A model generated the notes under the pieces. That model searched no databases. It saw only the letters and a list, made by a program, of their open reading frames with translations, and had not been told where the DNA came from. A stretch of DNA of 64,000 bases from Apoda limacodes (lineage: Eukaryota > Arthropoda > Insecta > Lepidoptera > Limacodidae). Positions 1-11,300 of this stretch are shown piece by piece (the stretch's first letter is position 1; the number at the start of each line of letters is the position of its first letter). A program made the translations under genes and the position numbers. The stretch is taken from the NCBI GenBank assembly GCA_946406115.1, contig OX291544.1, positions 8,494,001 to 8,558,000 on the forward strand, in the 5' to 3' direction.

Positions 1-189
1 TAGCAAACTGTTGACCAAATTTCCAATTCAAACAATGAATTTAAATGGGCGTGGCATAAACGTAAAAAGCGAGTACATTGCACATCTTAGATGTGCAACT
101 GCATCGTCACTATGGAGTATCTGAGGGAATTGTTGCATACCCTAAATTAGTCCTGACAACGAGTGGGTCTTGGCATGAATTTGGAAAAT

Positions 190-745
190 ACCATAGTCTA
201 GTTCAAATAACACGTTACGTCATGCTAAAGCCAGTATACGTCACTGGTACCTTACTCGAGGTAGTCCAGGATTATGTCTACTTGGGCTGCAACAAATTCG
301 AGAAAGAAGTCGATAGCAGGATCCAGCTAGGGTGGGTAGCATTTGGCAAGGTTCGTAAACTCTTCGCATCGCTACTACAGTAGTTTGAAGACAAAGGTCT
401 TTGACTAGTGCGTCCTACCTGCCATGACTTACTCCGAAACGTGCAAACTCACAGCAGGACTAATCCATAGATTTAAAGTTGCTTAGTTTACCGCAGCAAA
501 TCCGAAATAAGTAAATCTGGAAGAGAACTAAAGTCATCGACATATCCCATAGTGTCAGCAACAACACATTTTCTAGAGTGTGACACCGCGTATCGGAAAG
601 CGAAGCGTGGGATGCCCCCTTGTTTAATGGACCAGCCGGTAGTAGCTGGATGCGAATGGCGGAAGACCGCGAGAAGTGGCGTGCCATGGAGGAGGCTTAT
701 GTCCAGCAGTGGGCTACAATAAGCTGATATGATGATAATCTTTTG
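190..745 (+). mobile_element. RTE-type LINE remnant (C-terminal part), antisense in a stan intron
   Basis: The plus strand encodes broken pieces of the C-terminal region of lepidopteran RTE-type LINE proteins. First comes PVYVTGTLLEVVQDYVYLGC and FEKEVDSRIQLGWVAFGKVR (within 78-383). After stops, 610-736 gives WMRMAEDREKWRAMEEAYVQ and QWATIS. Several stops and frame changes make it dead. It fills most of the interval between exon 21 and the left edge. Family name is from memory of the protein motif. Confidence 0.7.
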
Positions 746-781
746 CATTCATAATTATCAAATAATAGCTGTACCACTTAC

Positions 782-1022
782 TTGAGTTGCAAATGAAATC
801 TATGTCTTCTTTTTAATCCCGGGAAAGTCAAAAATGACGATGATGGAAAGCTCCTTGCTTTTAGTTCACACATGTCCGTTGTGTAGGCTGTGTCAATCGA
901 GCAACCTTGACAAAATATTCCTCCTTCACGTCTTGCTACACACTGGGATCCTCCGCGACAAATCGTACCATCTCCATTAAAAGTACATGTAGCCTTTATT
1001 AAAACCGTCTCGCAATTCACAC
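782..1022 (-). CDS. stan: stan exon 21: end of EGF domain, start of laminin-G domain
   Basis: Residues 1531-1610 plus two bases. It begins by completing GFTGVNCETV. Next comes a cysteine-rich link (ICRGGSQCVARREGGIFCQG), then ELKARSFPSSSFLTFPGLKR and RHRFHLQLK, the first strands of the laminin-G domain. Acceptor CTTGTTAAG, donor GTAAGT at 781. The next exon must lie left of the window. Confidence 0.93.
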
Positions 1023-4000
1023 CTTAACAAGTAGAAATTTTATTTTTAAACACCAGGTACTTATAAAAACTTGTCTTAAATAAATTTAGAAGTTATTACT
1101 GCTTATTATGTATTTATATGATAAAGGTTTTAATCCCCAGAAGAGGGTAACCGGTAATGTAGTGGACAGCCACATCTTGATATTATTTTTTATTTAGGCA
1201 TATCTTTTAGACTCTTTATTTAACTAGACAGTATAGTTTTTTAAATTTTTCAGAAAACAATAGTTAAGATATAAAAAATAGATTTACTTGTAGTCACAGA
1301 TATATTCTTAGCTTTAACATACCAGTGAAACCAGGAGCACAAACGCACGTGTATCCTCCCTCTCGCCGAATGCATGTTCCGTTATTGGTACAGGGTGAAG
1401 AGTAGCAAAGGTCTACTTCCGTATCACACATGTAATGCTCTCGTGACCCTGTGCAGAAAGACCCAAAAGTAATATTAGATCATAAAGTTGTAGAACAATG
1501 ATAATATATGAATAACGATAGGAGAATAATAAAAATATAAGTTTTGGTTTTAATTGAAATACCTGTGAATCCTTGTGGACATTGGCACATGAATGTAGTA
1601 ACAGGGTAGATAGGTCTGAAAAGCACGGTGTCACTATTGATAAAACCTGTAGCGTTTCCGAACTTGAGTACGGTAAGACATTCTTCGTAGTTCAGGCAGG
1701 GTTCGTGGACACAGATGTTGTCGTCAAACGGTAGCACCTAAAAATTTAAATAATGCTTGTTTTAGAAAAGATAAGAATCCTAAAAAAAAGAAATAAGTAA
1801 TTAGTTTAAAAGGTACAATGTACCTATTAATTTAAAATGAATAGGTACATTGTAGACACATTTTTTTCTACCAACTCAAAGATGAATTTAATTAAAAAAA
1901 CATTTGTTTTTCAATTTTCAAAAAAAAATATTTCCTGATTTCTATTTATCGTAAATTAAAATCGTGGAAAATCCATGTATTCATTATTGTTTATGTTACA
2001 TTTCGAACTGTTTTACTCCTTATACAAGAACTAACCTGTACAGTGGCCAGTCTTGCTAACGTGGATCGATGGAGATAAACCCGTTCCCTCAAATGCGTTG
2101 GAGAATAGTACTGTGAGGTGTCACCAGCCACTCCTACTTCGGCTTCGGGTCTTCGTGCCGAGAAAGACACATTGAGAATATTCCCAGTTACATCCGTGTC
2201 ATCCTGTATATTGAGTATCAGAATTTGAATAAGATATTAATGAAATAAAATGAGCATATTTTTACCAGAACCAAATTAATATGAAATCTGTCAAATTTGT
2301 CAGCATTATTCTTAATTACGTAGCAGTTATTCAGTTAATACTCTGTAAAACGTTTGACACTTACTTGCACACTAAATATATAAATATTTTCTTTAGGACA
2401 AGGGATAATAGCAGCAAGCCCATCTATAAAGAATCCCAATAGTGGTGATAAGAAGTGTTCAGCCGTCATATCGTTTAGCCTAACTGTTATAGAGTTCAAC
2501 AGCATTTCTTCAGTTATCAATCGAACTGATAATTGCATCATTGCTTTTACTTCGTTAACACCATCTGAAGTAAAAAAATGTAAATAAGATAAAGTTTATA
2601 TTGTACATTTATTCATTTATTTACAATATAACTTCACTTACCTGACACTGAAATTTCCATTGTAGCCAATTTCGGTACATTCGTATTTAATTGAGGTGAT
2701 AGTGTCATTGAACCAGTTGTTTCATTTAAAAGTACGAGATTCGCATTATTACCAGACAAAATGCGGTATTGTAGCTGTTGATAAAAAGATAATATCAAGT
2801 TCTTATTAATTCATTGTTTATAGATAACTTTAAGGACATAACAACAAATATTAAACTACAATTTGAATAAGTGATATGACCAGCTAGTAATGCTTTTAGA
2901 AGCAAGGGCAGATCTAGCTTTCAAGGACCTAGATCCGTCCTTGGTTCGATGTACATAATAGCAAGTCAATATTATATATACAAACCTTGTCAGTAACATC
3001 AGCATCAAAAGCAGGTACTTTTCCAAAAGGGCCAACAGGAAAGCAATCTTTGTAATTATTGAAGATAATTTGAAAATCCTTTAATACAGGTGCATTGTCA
3101 TTTACATCCATTACTAATATTTCCACTCGAACATCGTTCCACAAAGGAGGGCTGGATGCACGAATTATTAACTCAAATTTCTTCCTAGGACTTTCGTAAT
3201 CTAAGTCAACCATAGTAACTAGTTCAGCTTTGTCTGAGCCTTGACGGGTTTCTAAAGAGAAACTATTAGAATCATCACCACCTGCCGATAGAATATTATT
3301 GTTTAGGGAATAAGAGCAGTTTTAAACGTCAAGCTTTTTTATTCATGTTGTAACTTATTACTAAGGAAGCTGATGGGCGAGAGCGGCACAGGACCGGCTG
3401 TCGTGGAGAAATATAGGAAGGCCTACATTCAGCAGTGGATAACTTCAGGCTGTAACAGTGAACTTAATACTTGCCTCTTATTGAGTAATGCACAACAGCG
3501 TTCGGTCCTTCATCAGGATCATGAGCATAAATTTCGCCTACAGTAGTTCCTATTGGGCTGTTTTCAGCAACATAAAACGTAAGGCAGTCGCTTTCAAAAA
3601 CTGGTGGCGAGTCATTAATGTCTTCTATCTTTATGTGAACTACAACCTAAAATATTCCAAAAAAGTTAATCTAAAAATACTTTTTAAATATTAAATTTCA
3701 ACTCTTAATACGTTATACTACTTAAAACTTACGCTAGAGCTTTGTGGCGGCGTTCCTCCATCAATAGCCAGAGCCTTTAAATCATATATCGCAACAGATT
3801 CCCGATCCAACGCTTTATTAGTACGAATGACTCCTGAAGCTGGATCTATGAGAAAAGATGCTTCCTCTCTATCTTTCGGATCTAATTCATAGTGAACTCT
3901 ACCATTTAATCCTACGTCTGCATCAGTTGCGCTTACTTGGATCACAGAAGTCCCTGGAAGGTATTTACCTTAATGTCACTAATGTTTATAATGTAGATGA

Positions 4001-7000
4001 TTAGATTAAAACTGGCTCAGTAGACGCATAAAAGAGTATTAAAATTAGATATAAACTGGCTAAGTAGACACATAAAAGAGTATTTAAATTCCATTTATTA
4101 CACGATATTAATGTCTTACATATGGTAGTAACAAAAAAAGAATACTGCTAACAATGACGTTATTTACAGAGAGCATGTGAATGATACGTGATAATCAACT
4201 AGTGCTCGCATATCTTATATAACTAGATGTGGCAGTATGTAGTCATCTGGAAATTTAATATTGATGTTTCACTGTTGTCTAGGTCACTAGTAGTATTTTG
4301 TTATTGGATTCGATCACATTGTTCATATTAGTATTGTTGATTTATTTTAACCAGTTGGATTTATGTGGAATATTTGTTACGAAGCTAAAATAAGCTATTA
4401 GTTCTTACCAACTAAAGCATCTTCCTTAATGCTGGCGGTGTATAGTTGTTGTTTAAACACGGGCTCGTTGTCATTGACGTCCACCACAGATATCTCAACG
4501 TCAGTGGTGTCAGAAAGTGGTGGAACTCCTCCATCACGAGCTGTTACCGTCAGCAGGTACCCTAGGATAGTAGTATATTGGTAATGTAAAGTAAGTGTAT
4601 TTAACTTAGATAGATTGATTTCTTTTAGTTTTGATAGAATTTTACTAGCCAAAGAGAGGTAGGGCACTGCAAGTACTCGCTCGAATAAGCCACCCGAACA
4701 ACTAAGCAGGGCATAGCGAGTACTTGCTCGAATGAGCGGCCCGAACTGGGGAAGTACCTCCACCTTACAGAAAACCGCGGCCATAATAACACTAACATTG
4801 AGTAGTGATGTGTTCCTGGCGGTGAGTAAGGTTGCCAGAGCTCTTTGAGGATTCGCTGCGCGGACAGCGGAGGACCGGCGGTGCTTGTTGCTGTCATACT
4901 CGGCGTAGACGCGGCGTGCTGGTTCGGCGGTCAGGGAGACCTGATGAAACGGCTGACCGCTGGCCGCCCGCAGGTTGAACGGGATCCCGAACCCAGGGAT
5001 CACTTAATCTCCGCCCTGGGAGGCTGATTCGCCAGCCTGTGTAAAGTATCTGAAGTGGTAGTCGTGCCGGAGAAGGAGACCGGAGTGGACCCGGCTACTA
5101 CAACAGAGGGGGATCAGGGGCCCTTCCGCCCGCCGTGCCAGCAACCGTATCATCTGTGGCGAGCTTCGGCAGTCTTAGAACCGCACCCTTTGTCCTCTAT
5201 GCTGTCTGTGCAGTGAATCCTCATCCTTAGTCTTAGTAACTTTTTTTATATATATTATGGCCAGAAGACAGAAAAAGAAAAGAGTTTGCACAGCGGCTAC
5301 TCCATCCACATATAATGTGGATTTTTGCAACATCAGGGGTATTCACGCAAATCTTAACGCAGTCCACCACCATCTCGAAACTGCGCAGCCGACCATTCTT
5401 TTTCTAACGGAGACGCAGATATCCTGCCCGGCCGGCACATCATACCTTCATTATCCCGGCTACAAACTTGAACACAATTTTATGAGTCGTGCCGGTGTAT
5501 GTATGTTCGTCCGGGAGGATATCTGCTGTCGCCGCCTTCATAGCCTTGAAGACAGGGACCTGTCGATATTGTGGGTGCGCGTAGATAACGGCGGCCACAC
5601 TCGTATCTATGCGTGCATATACAGGTCTCATAGCGGTGACACGGACGTAACTCGACTCTTCACGCACCTGAGTTTGACGACTGACAAAGTTCTAGAGCAA
5701 TATCCCACAGCAGAACTAGTTATTTTGGGAGACTTTAACGCCCACCATCGCGAGTGGCTCAGTTCTCGAACCAATAACTATGCTGGGATATCTGCTCATG
5801 AATTTGCTCTGACCTATGGATTCTCTCAGCTGGTACTTTCTCCAACGAGAATACCAGATATAGAGGAACATACGAGCTCCTTACTGGACCTTCTGCTGAC
5901 TACTCGTCCGGACGGGTACTCCGTCTCAGTGGATGCGCCTCTTGGCTCCTCGGACCACTGTCTCGTCCGGACTCAAATGTCATGCACACAACCTGATCCT
6001 TCTGGGCCAACTAATTGGCGTCGTGTGTGGCATTATAAGTTGGCAGACTGGGATGGATTGCGTGAATTTTACGCATCGTACCCGTGGAGGCAGATCTGCT
6101 TTAACTCAGAAGATCCTGACGTCTGCGCAGCCGCAGTCACTGAGACAATCCTTGCTGGTATGGAATGCTATATTCCTAACCCGCGAGTAGCTGCCGGCGT
6201 CAAAAAACGACCGTGGTTTAATAGGTCTTGCAGAAAAGCTAAAATTCTTAAGCAAAATGCATATGAGGCTTGGACCACGGCTCGTTTTAATAAGGATCCG
6301 AATATTTCTGAGTTAAAACGCAAATTAAATGCTGCCTCGAGGTTCAGTAAGAAAGCAACTGCTAGAGCAAAATTCCAATTCATCGGCAAAATAGGTGGGC
6401 GACTTGCGAGCTATCCTTCGGGAGTCGTGCTTTCTGGTCGCTTGCCAAAGCTGCCGAAGGGAACTTCTGCCAGTCGTCGTTACCACCACTGCGAAAGACC
6501 GATGGTGACTTGGCCCATAGTGCTAAAGAGAAAGCCGATCTACTGGGCAGTCTCTTTGCCTCGAACTCGAATATGAACGATGAAGGCGCTGTACCACCTA
6601 CTATACCGTGGTGCGGTAAGTCCATGCCGGAAATCTCCATAACGCAGCGGGAGGTCAGGCGGGCGTTGCTTTCTCTAGACGTTCATAAGTCGAGTGGGCC
6701 AGACGGTATACCAGCAGTGGTGCTTAAGCAGTGTGCTCCTGAGTTATGTCCTGTACTCACGCGCCTCTTCGCGCTTTCCTACCACACTAGGCAATTTCCG
6801 TCTACATGGAAGACTGCGAATGTGCACCCGGTGCCCAAAAAGGGCGATAGATCAGATCCATCGAATTACAGGCCTATCGCTATTACCTCTCTCCTCTCTA
6901 AGGTGATGGAGCGTGTGATCAACACACAGCTTCTAAGATACCTAGAAGTACACGATCTGGTCAGTGACCGTCAATATGGCTTTCGCCACGGTCGCTCGAC

Positions 7001-8268
7001 TAGTGACCTTCTAGTGTATCTCACACACCGATGGGCACTAGCCATTGAGAGTCAGGGGGAGGCATTGGCATGTAGCCTGGACATAGCGAAGGCGTTCGAT
7101 CGGGTCTGGCACCGCGGTCTTCTATCGAAGTTGCCATCTTACGGAGTGCCCGAGGGTTTGTGCAAATGGGTGGCTAGCTTTTTGTCCGGCAGACGCATAC
7201 GAACCGTAGTTGACGGTAGTTGCTCTGATAGCATGGACATTAATGCTGGTGTCCCGCAAGGCTCTGTGCTGTCTCCTACGCTGTTTCTACTGCATATCAA
7301 TGACATGTTGGACATCAACAACATACATTGCTATGCAGATGACAGTACTGGAGACGCTTTTTACACGGGTCGTGCAAACATCCCTCGTTCCGTTGTGGAG
7401 GAAAACCGCGGAGAACTTGTGTCTCAAATCGAGACCACACTGTCCCAGGTCTCTGACTGGGGACGGGTAAACTTGGTCCGATTCAACCCTACAAAGACAC
7501 AAGTGTGCGCGTTCACCGCTAAGAAAACTCCATTCACTGTGGTCCCACAATTCCAGAACACTCCCCTCTCCATCTCCAAGAGCATTGGGATCCTTGGTGT
7601 CGACATCTCCAGCGATGTTCAGTTCCGAGATCATTTACAAGATAAGGTAAAGCTGGCGTCCAAAAAACTTGGTGTACTCAACAGAGCGAAGCAGTACTTC
7701 ACGTCGGGGCAAAGGTTGTTACTTTACAAGTCGCAAGTTCGGCCCCATATGGAGTACTGCTGCCATCTCTGGGCGGGTGCACCCGGATACCAGCTTGACC
7801 CTTTTGACTCGGTTCAACGACGGGCTGTGAGAATTGTCGACGATCCCAAACTAACTTGCGGTATCGAGCCCTTAAGTCTGAGGAGAGACTTTGCCTCACT
7901 GTGTGTGTTCTACCGCTTGTACAATGGGTTGTGTTCTGAGGAATTGTTCGAAATGATGCCCACGGCTACTTTCTACCATCGCACCGCTCGCCATCGGCAG
8001 GGAATTCATTCTCACACTTTAGAACCTAAATGGTCGCGTACAGTGCGGTTTCAGAGAAACTTCCTCCCGCGAACGCTTAAGTTGTGGAATGAGCTCCCTG
8101 CCAAGGTTTTCTGCAAGGACTACAGTATGGAGTTCTTCAAGAAAGAAGTTATTAGATTTCTGAAGGGTCGGCAACGCGCAAGTGATACCCCTGGTGTTGC
8201 AAGCGTCCATAGGCTACGGTGACCGCTTACCATCAGGCGGGCCGTAAGCTTGTTTGCCACCTTAGTGG

Positions 8269-8302
<34 letters not shown>

Positions 8303-11300
8303 CCAGATGTGGGCGATATTCAGTGACATCGGCAGGTATTTATCACTTACCGCTCATAGTCTCTCTATCCAGAAGTTTATTTGTTGTGATAGCACCAGTC
8401 TGGGGATTGATGATAAATTCTTGGTCGTGATGAGTTACTGCTTCGTTGGAGATCTCTGAGCTGAGGGTGTATGTAATCTGAGCGTTGATTCCAACGTCAC
8501 TGTCAGTGGCTGAGACCACGAGCACCGTAGTTCCTATTGGTGCATCTTCAAAAACCTGGAAATGTTGAAAATATAAAAAAAATCCCATGTAATTCTCATA
8601 TGACAGGAAATTCTTAAGACCATGTTTTTCCTAAAATGATCAAATGTGATGTGTGAGGTTCAAACTATAAAAGATGCATAACAAATAAATATTGGTATAC
8701 CGCAGGAGAAGTTTTATGACCAATAATAATCACATAAATTTCACAAGGTTTTGTATCTTAAGTATAACAATTTCTTCCCAATAAAAAATCCACACAAGCA
8801 CACACATGAAGTAGTACTGATATATAAAACTGACGGGCAAATATTGACGTTGGTGATATTAATATGGATCATAGATATATTGTAATAGTCGCCAATGTTT
8901 GTGTAAAATACTGTATAAGATTGCACCAACTCTTTACGTTTTACCGTCTATAGTGTAGGAAATATACAAGAATATCGCTAACGAGTAAAACATGAATGTA
9001 TGCAATGCTACCATTTGTACCACACATACTTACCGCAGCAGTGTAAGGTGCGTTTTCAAAGACAGGCGCGTAGTTATTGGCATCTGTGATGTTGATGTGG
9101 ACCATGGCGGTGTCAGACCGACCACCAATGTCGGTCGCAGTCACGGTAAGGACGTAGCGCCGTTCTTGTTTGAAATCCAGCGGCTGAGCAACGGTAATAA
9201 GACCTCGGCCATTTTGAGACGTGATAGAGAAACGGCCGCGGGTATTGCCTCCGGTTATTTCATAGTGTAACCTGAAATATTAGACATTATTAAAATATTA
9301 TTTCAAATGAAGAGCACCTTCATGATATAGGTAACAGAGATGAAAGAATTGTAACCTCTAACTTGCGTAGATTACATAACGAATCGAGACTACTTTTAGT
9401 TTTTTTATAAGCCTTTGAAGACGCGTTAATGTGTTATCTTCATTGCGCTTTTAACATACTAAGGCAGTAATCATTTTGTGATGTTGAACGACTATGACCT
9501 TAATATAATTCTTAATTAAAAAAAGAAAATTGCTGTTTTTCTTGGTAACCTGTTATCCTCATCAGCGTCGGTAGCCTGCACGGTAACGACTGGCGTGCCT
9601 GGTGGTTCGTCCTCTGCCAGTTCTGCGTCGTACTGTGCAGGTGCGAATACCGGATCGTTATCGTTTACATCTTGTACCACAACTGCTACCGACGCTGTCG
9701 CTGATCGTGGCGGAGAGCCTCCATCGGTTGCTGTCACCTGTGACAAATTTACATATAATGCTCATGGTTGTTTCTTATAGGGCAGGGTTCAGGCACAAAA
9801 ATAGTGATTCAGTTACTATGTATTAATCAGAGAAAAGTTAAATAAAGGAGTCGTTGATATAAGTGTAATTAGAATTACACTTTAAATGTGACATTAAGTG
9901 TGAGTGGTTTCATTTTCAAAGTACATGATTTAACGCACAAACGCAAATAATGACACCTCTGTTATTTGAAATCTTAGTAACTAAGCTAAGTAAACATCGC
10001 CAAAAAGTGGCCATATACACAGCGCTGCAACAGAGTGTCCTATTATAAATATATATTCTCAGTGATTTAGAAATACTCGCCTTTTGTGGATTCAGACGCT
10101 TATTTCACCAACTAAAATTAAATATTCCTCCTTTATTCTTACAGTTTAGGACCATAGTCCATCACGAGGACGCACGGATTGTTTACTTCATATACGTATT
10201 GTTTTGACATATTATGCAGGTTTCCTCACAATTTTTTTCTCAACCGAAAAGCCAGCGGTGTAAATAATCATTGTTCTTAACCAATTAAGGAAAAGGTTAT
10301 TGATACATGCCAGGCTCGAACCTCTACCTCTCAGAACGCGAGGCGAAATCGAAACCCCTAGGCCACCATAGACTCTATAAAATGAACATACTCTATCTAA
10401 ATCTATCCTCATAACTGTAATGTAACTTGAGAATATTGAAATCCGAAGAGTTTACATTTAGTTAACCTTCGTATTTTTTGGTGGTTAAAAAACAGTTGGT
10501 AGCGATTCTCTGCCCTTTAGGCTACGGATTCACTATTTAATCTGCAGTACTGCTGTTGTAACCAATGCTTTAGTAGTAGTAGTTTTAAATTGTTTTTCTT
10601 CTGTCTCCCTCGCAGTCTAGTTGGTAGTGTGGCCAACTGCTGAGCAGAGGGTATGGGTTCGATGCTCGCACTGGACAAACATTGATGTGATAAACATTTG
10701 TGTCTGTGTCTTGATTCTGGATGTATTTTTGTATGATATGTATATATTTACAAAAAAAAAGTAATTTATATGCATTTGTATCCGTTGTCTGGTATTCATA
10801 ACACAAGCTTCGCTTACTTTGAGGCCAGACGGCACTGTGTGTGATGTCCAAAAATATTTATTTATTTAATAATTATAGATTTTTTTTTATTGCTAACCTG
10901 CAGTTGATATTTCGCCTGCATTTCTCTGTCCAGCGTTCCGGTCGTGTATACCCAACCTGACTTTGGATCTATGGTGATGGGTAAATCGTTGTTGCTGTAT
11001 TCTTTGTCTGTTAGTGTGTACGTAAGCTCTGCATTAACACCTTCATCCGCATCGTAGGCTTGAACCTGAAAACAAAATAAATACTCATAATTTAAATAAA
11101 GAAATGTTGGCAACAGATGTTAACTGGTATTAGGATATTTGTACGATCTATACTGTCCAATTTTACCGATTAGGTAACAAATGAAGACACACATCTAAAG
11201 TTTTCATAGCACCTTCTATTCCTTATATTTTGAAGTGCAAACAAGAAATTCCATTAAACCGATCTTTAGTGATGATAACGATGATACTAAATGTAAAGTC

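Larger units (their letters stand above)
4655..8301 (+). mobile_element. jockey/CR1-group LINE, nearly full length, antisense in the stan exon 11-12 intron
   Basis: Non-LTR retrotransposon with a GC-rich 5' leader (about 4,655-5,256), an endonuclease-reverse transcriptase reading frame (5,257-8,222) and a poly(A) tail (8,272-8,301). The tail is uninterrupted, which suggests a fairly recent insertion. No gag-like ORF1 is visible. The 3' flank starts AGCCAGA and the 5' flank contains AGCCAAA, so a short target-site duplication is possible but unproven. The same family recurs as a decayed copy at 60.87-62.59 kb. The exact clade is uncertain without a tree. Confidence 0.9.

Noticed and set aside
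4398..5003. A 201-codon minus-strand ORF overlapping stan exon 12.
   Set aside because: Only 4409-4561 is exon. The rest is a chance frame through the intron and the GC-rich LINE leader, past a good splice acceptor.
7287..7634. Minus-strand ORF of 115 codons inside the LINE.
   Set aside because: Shadow frame of the reverse transcriptase.
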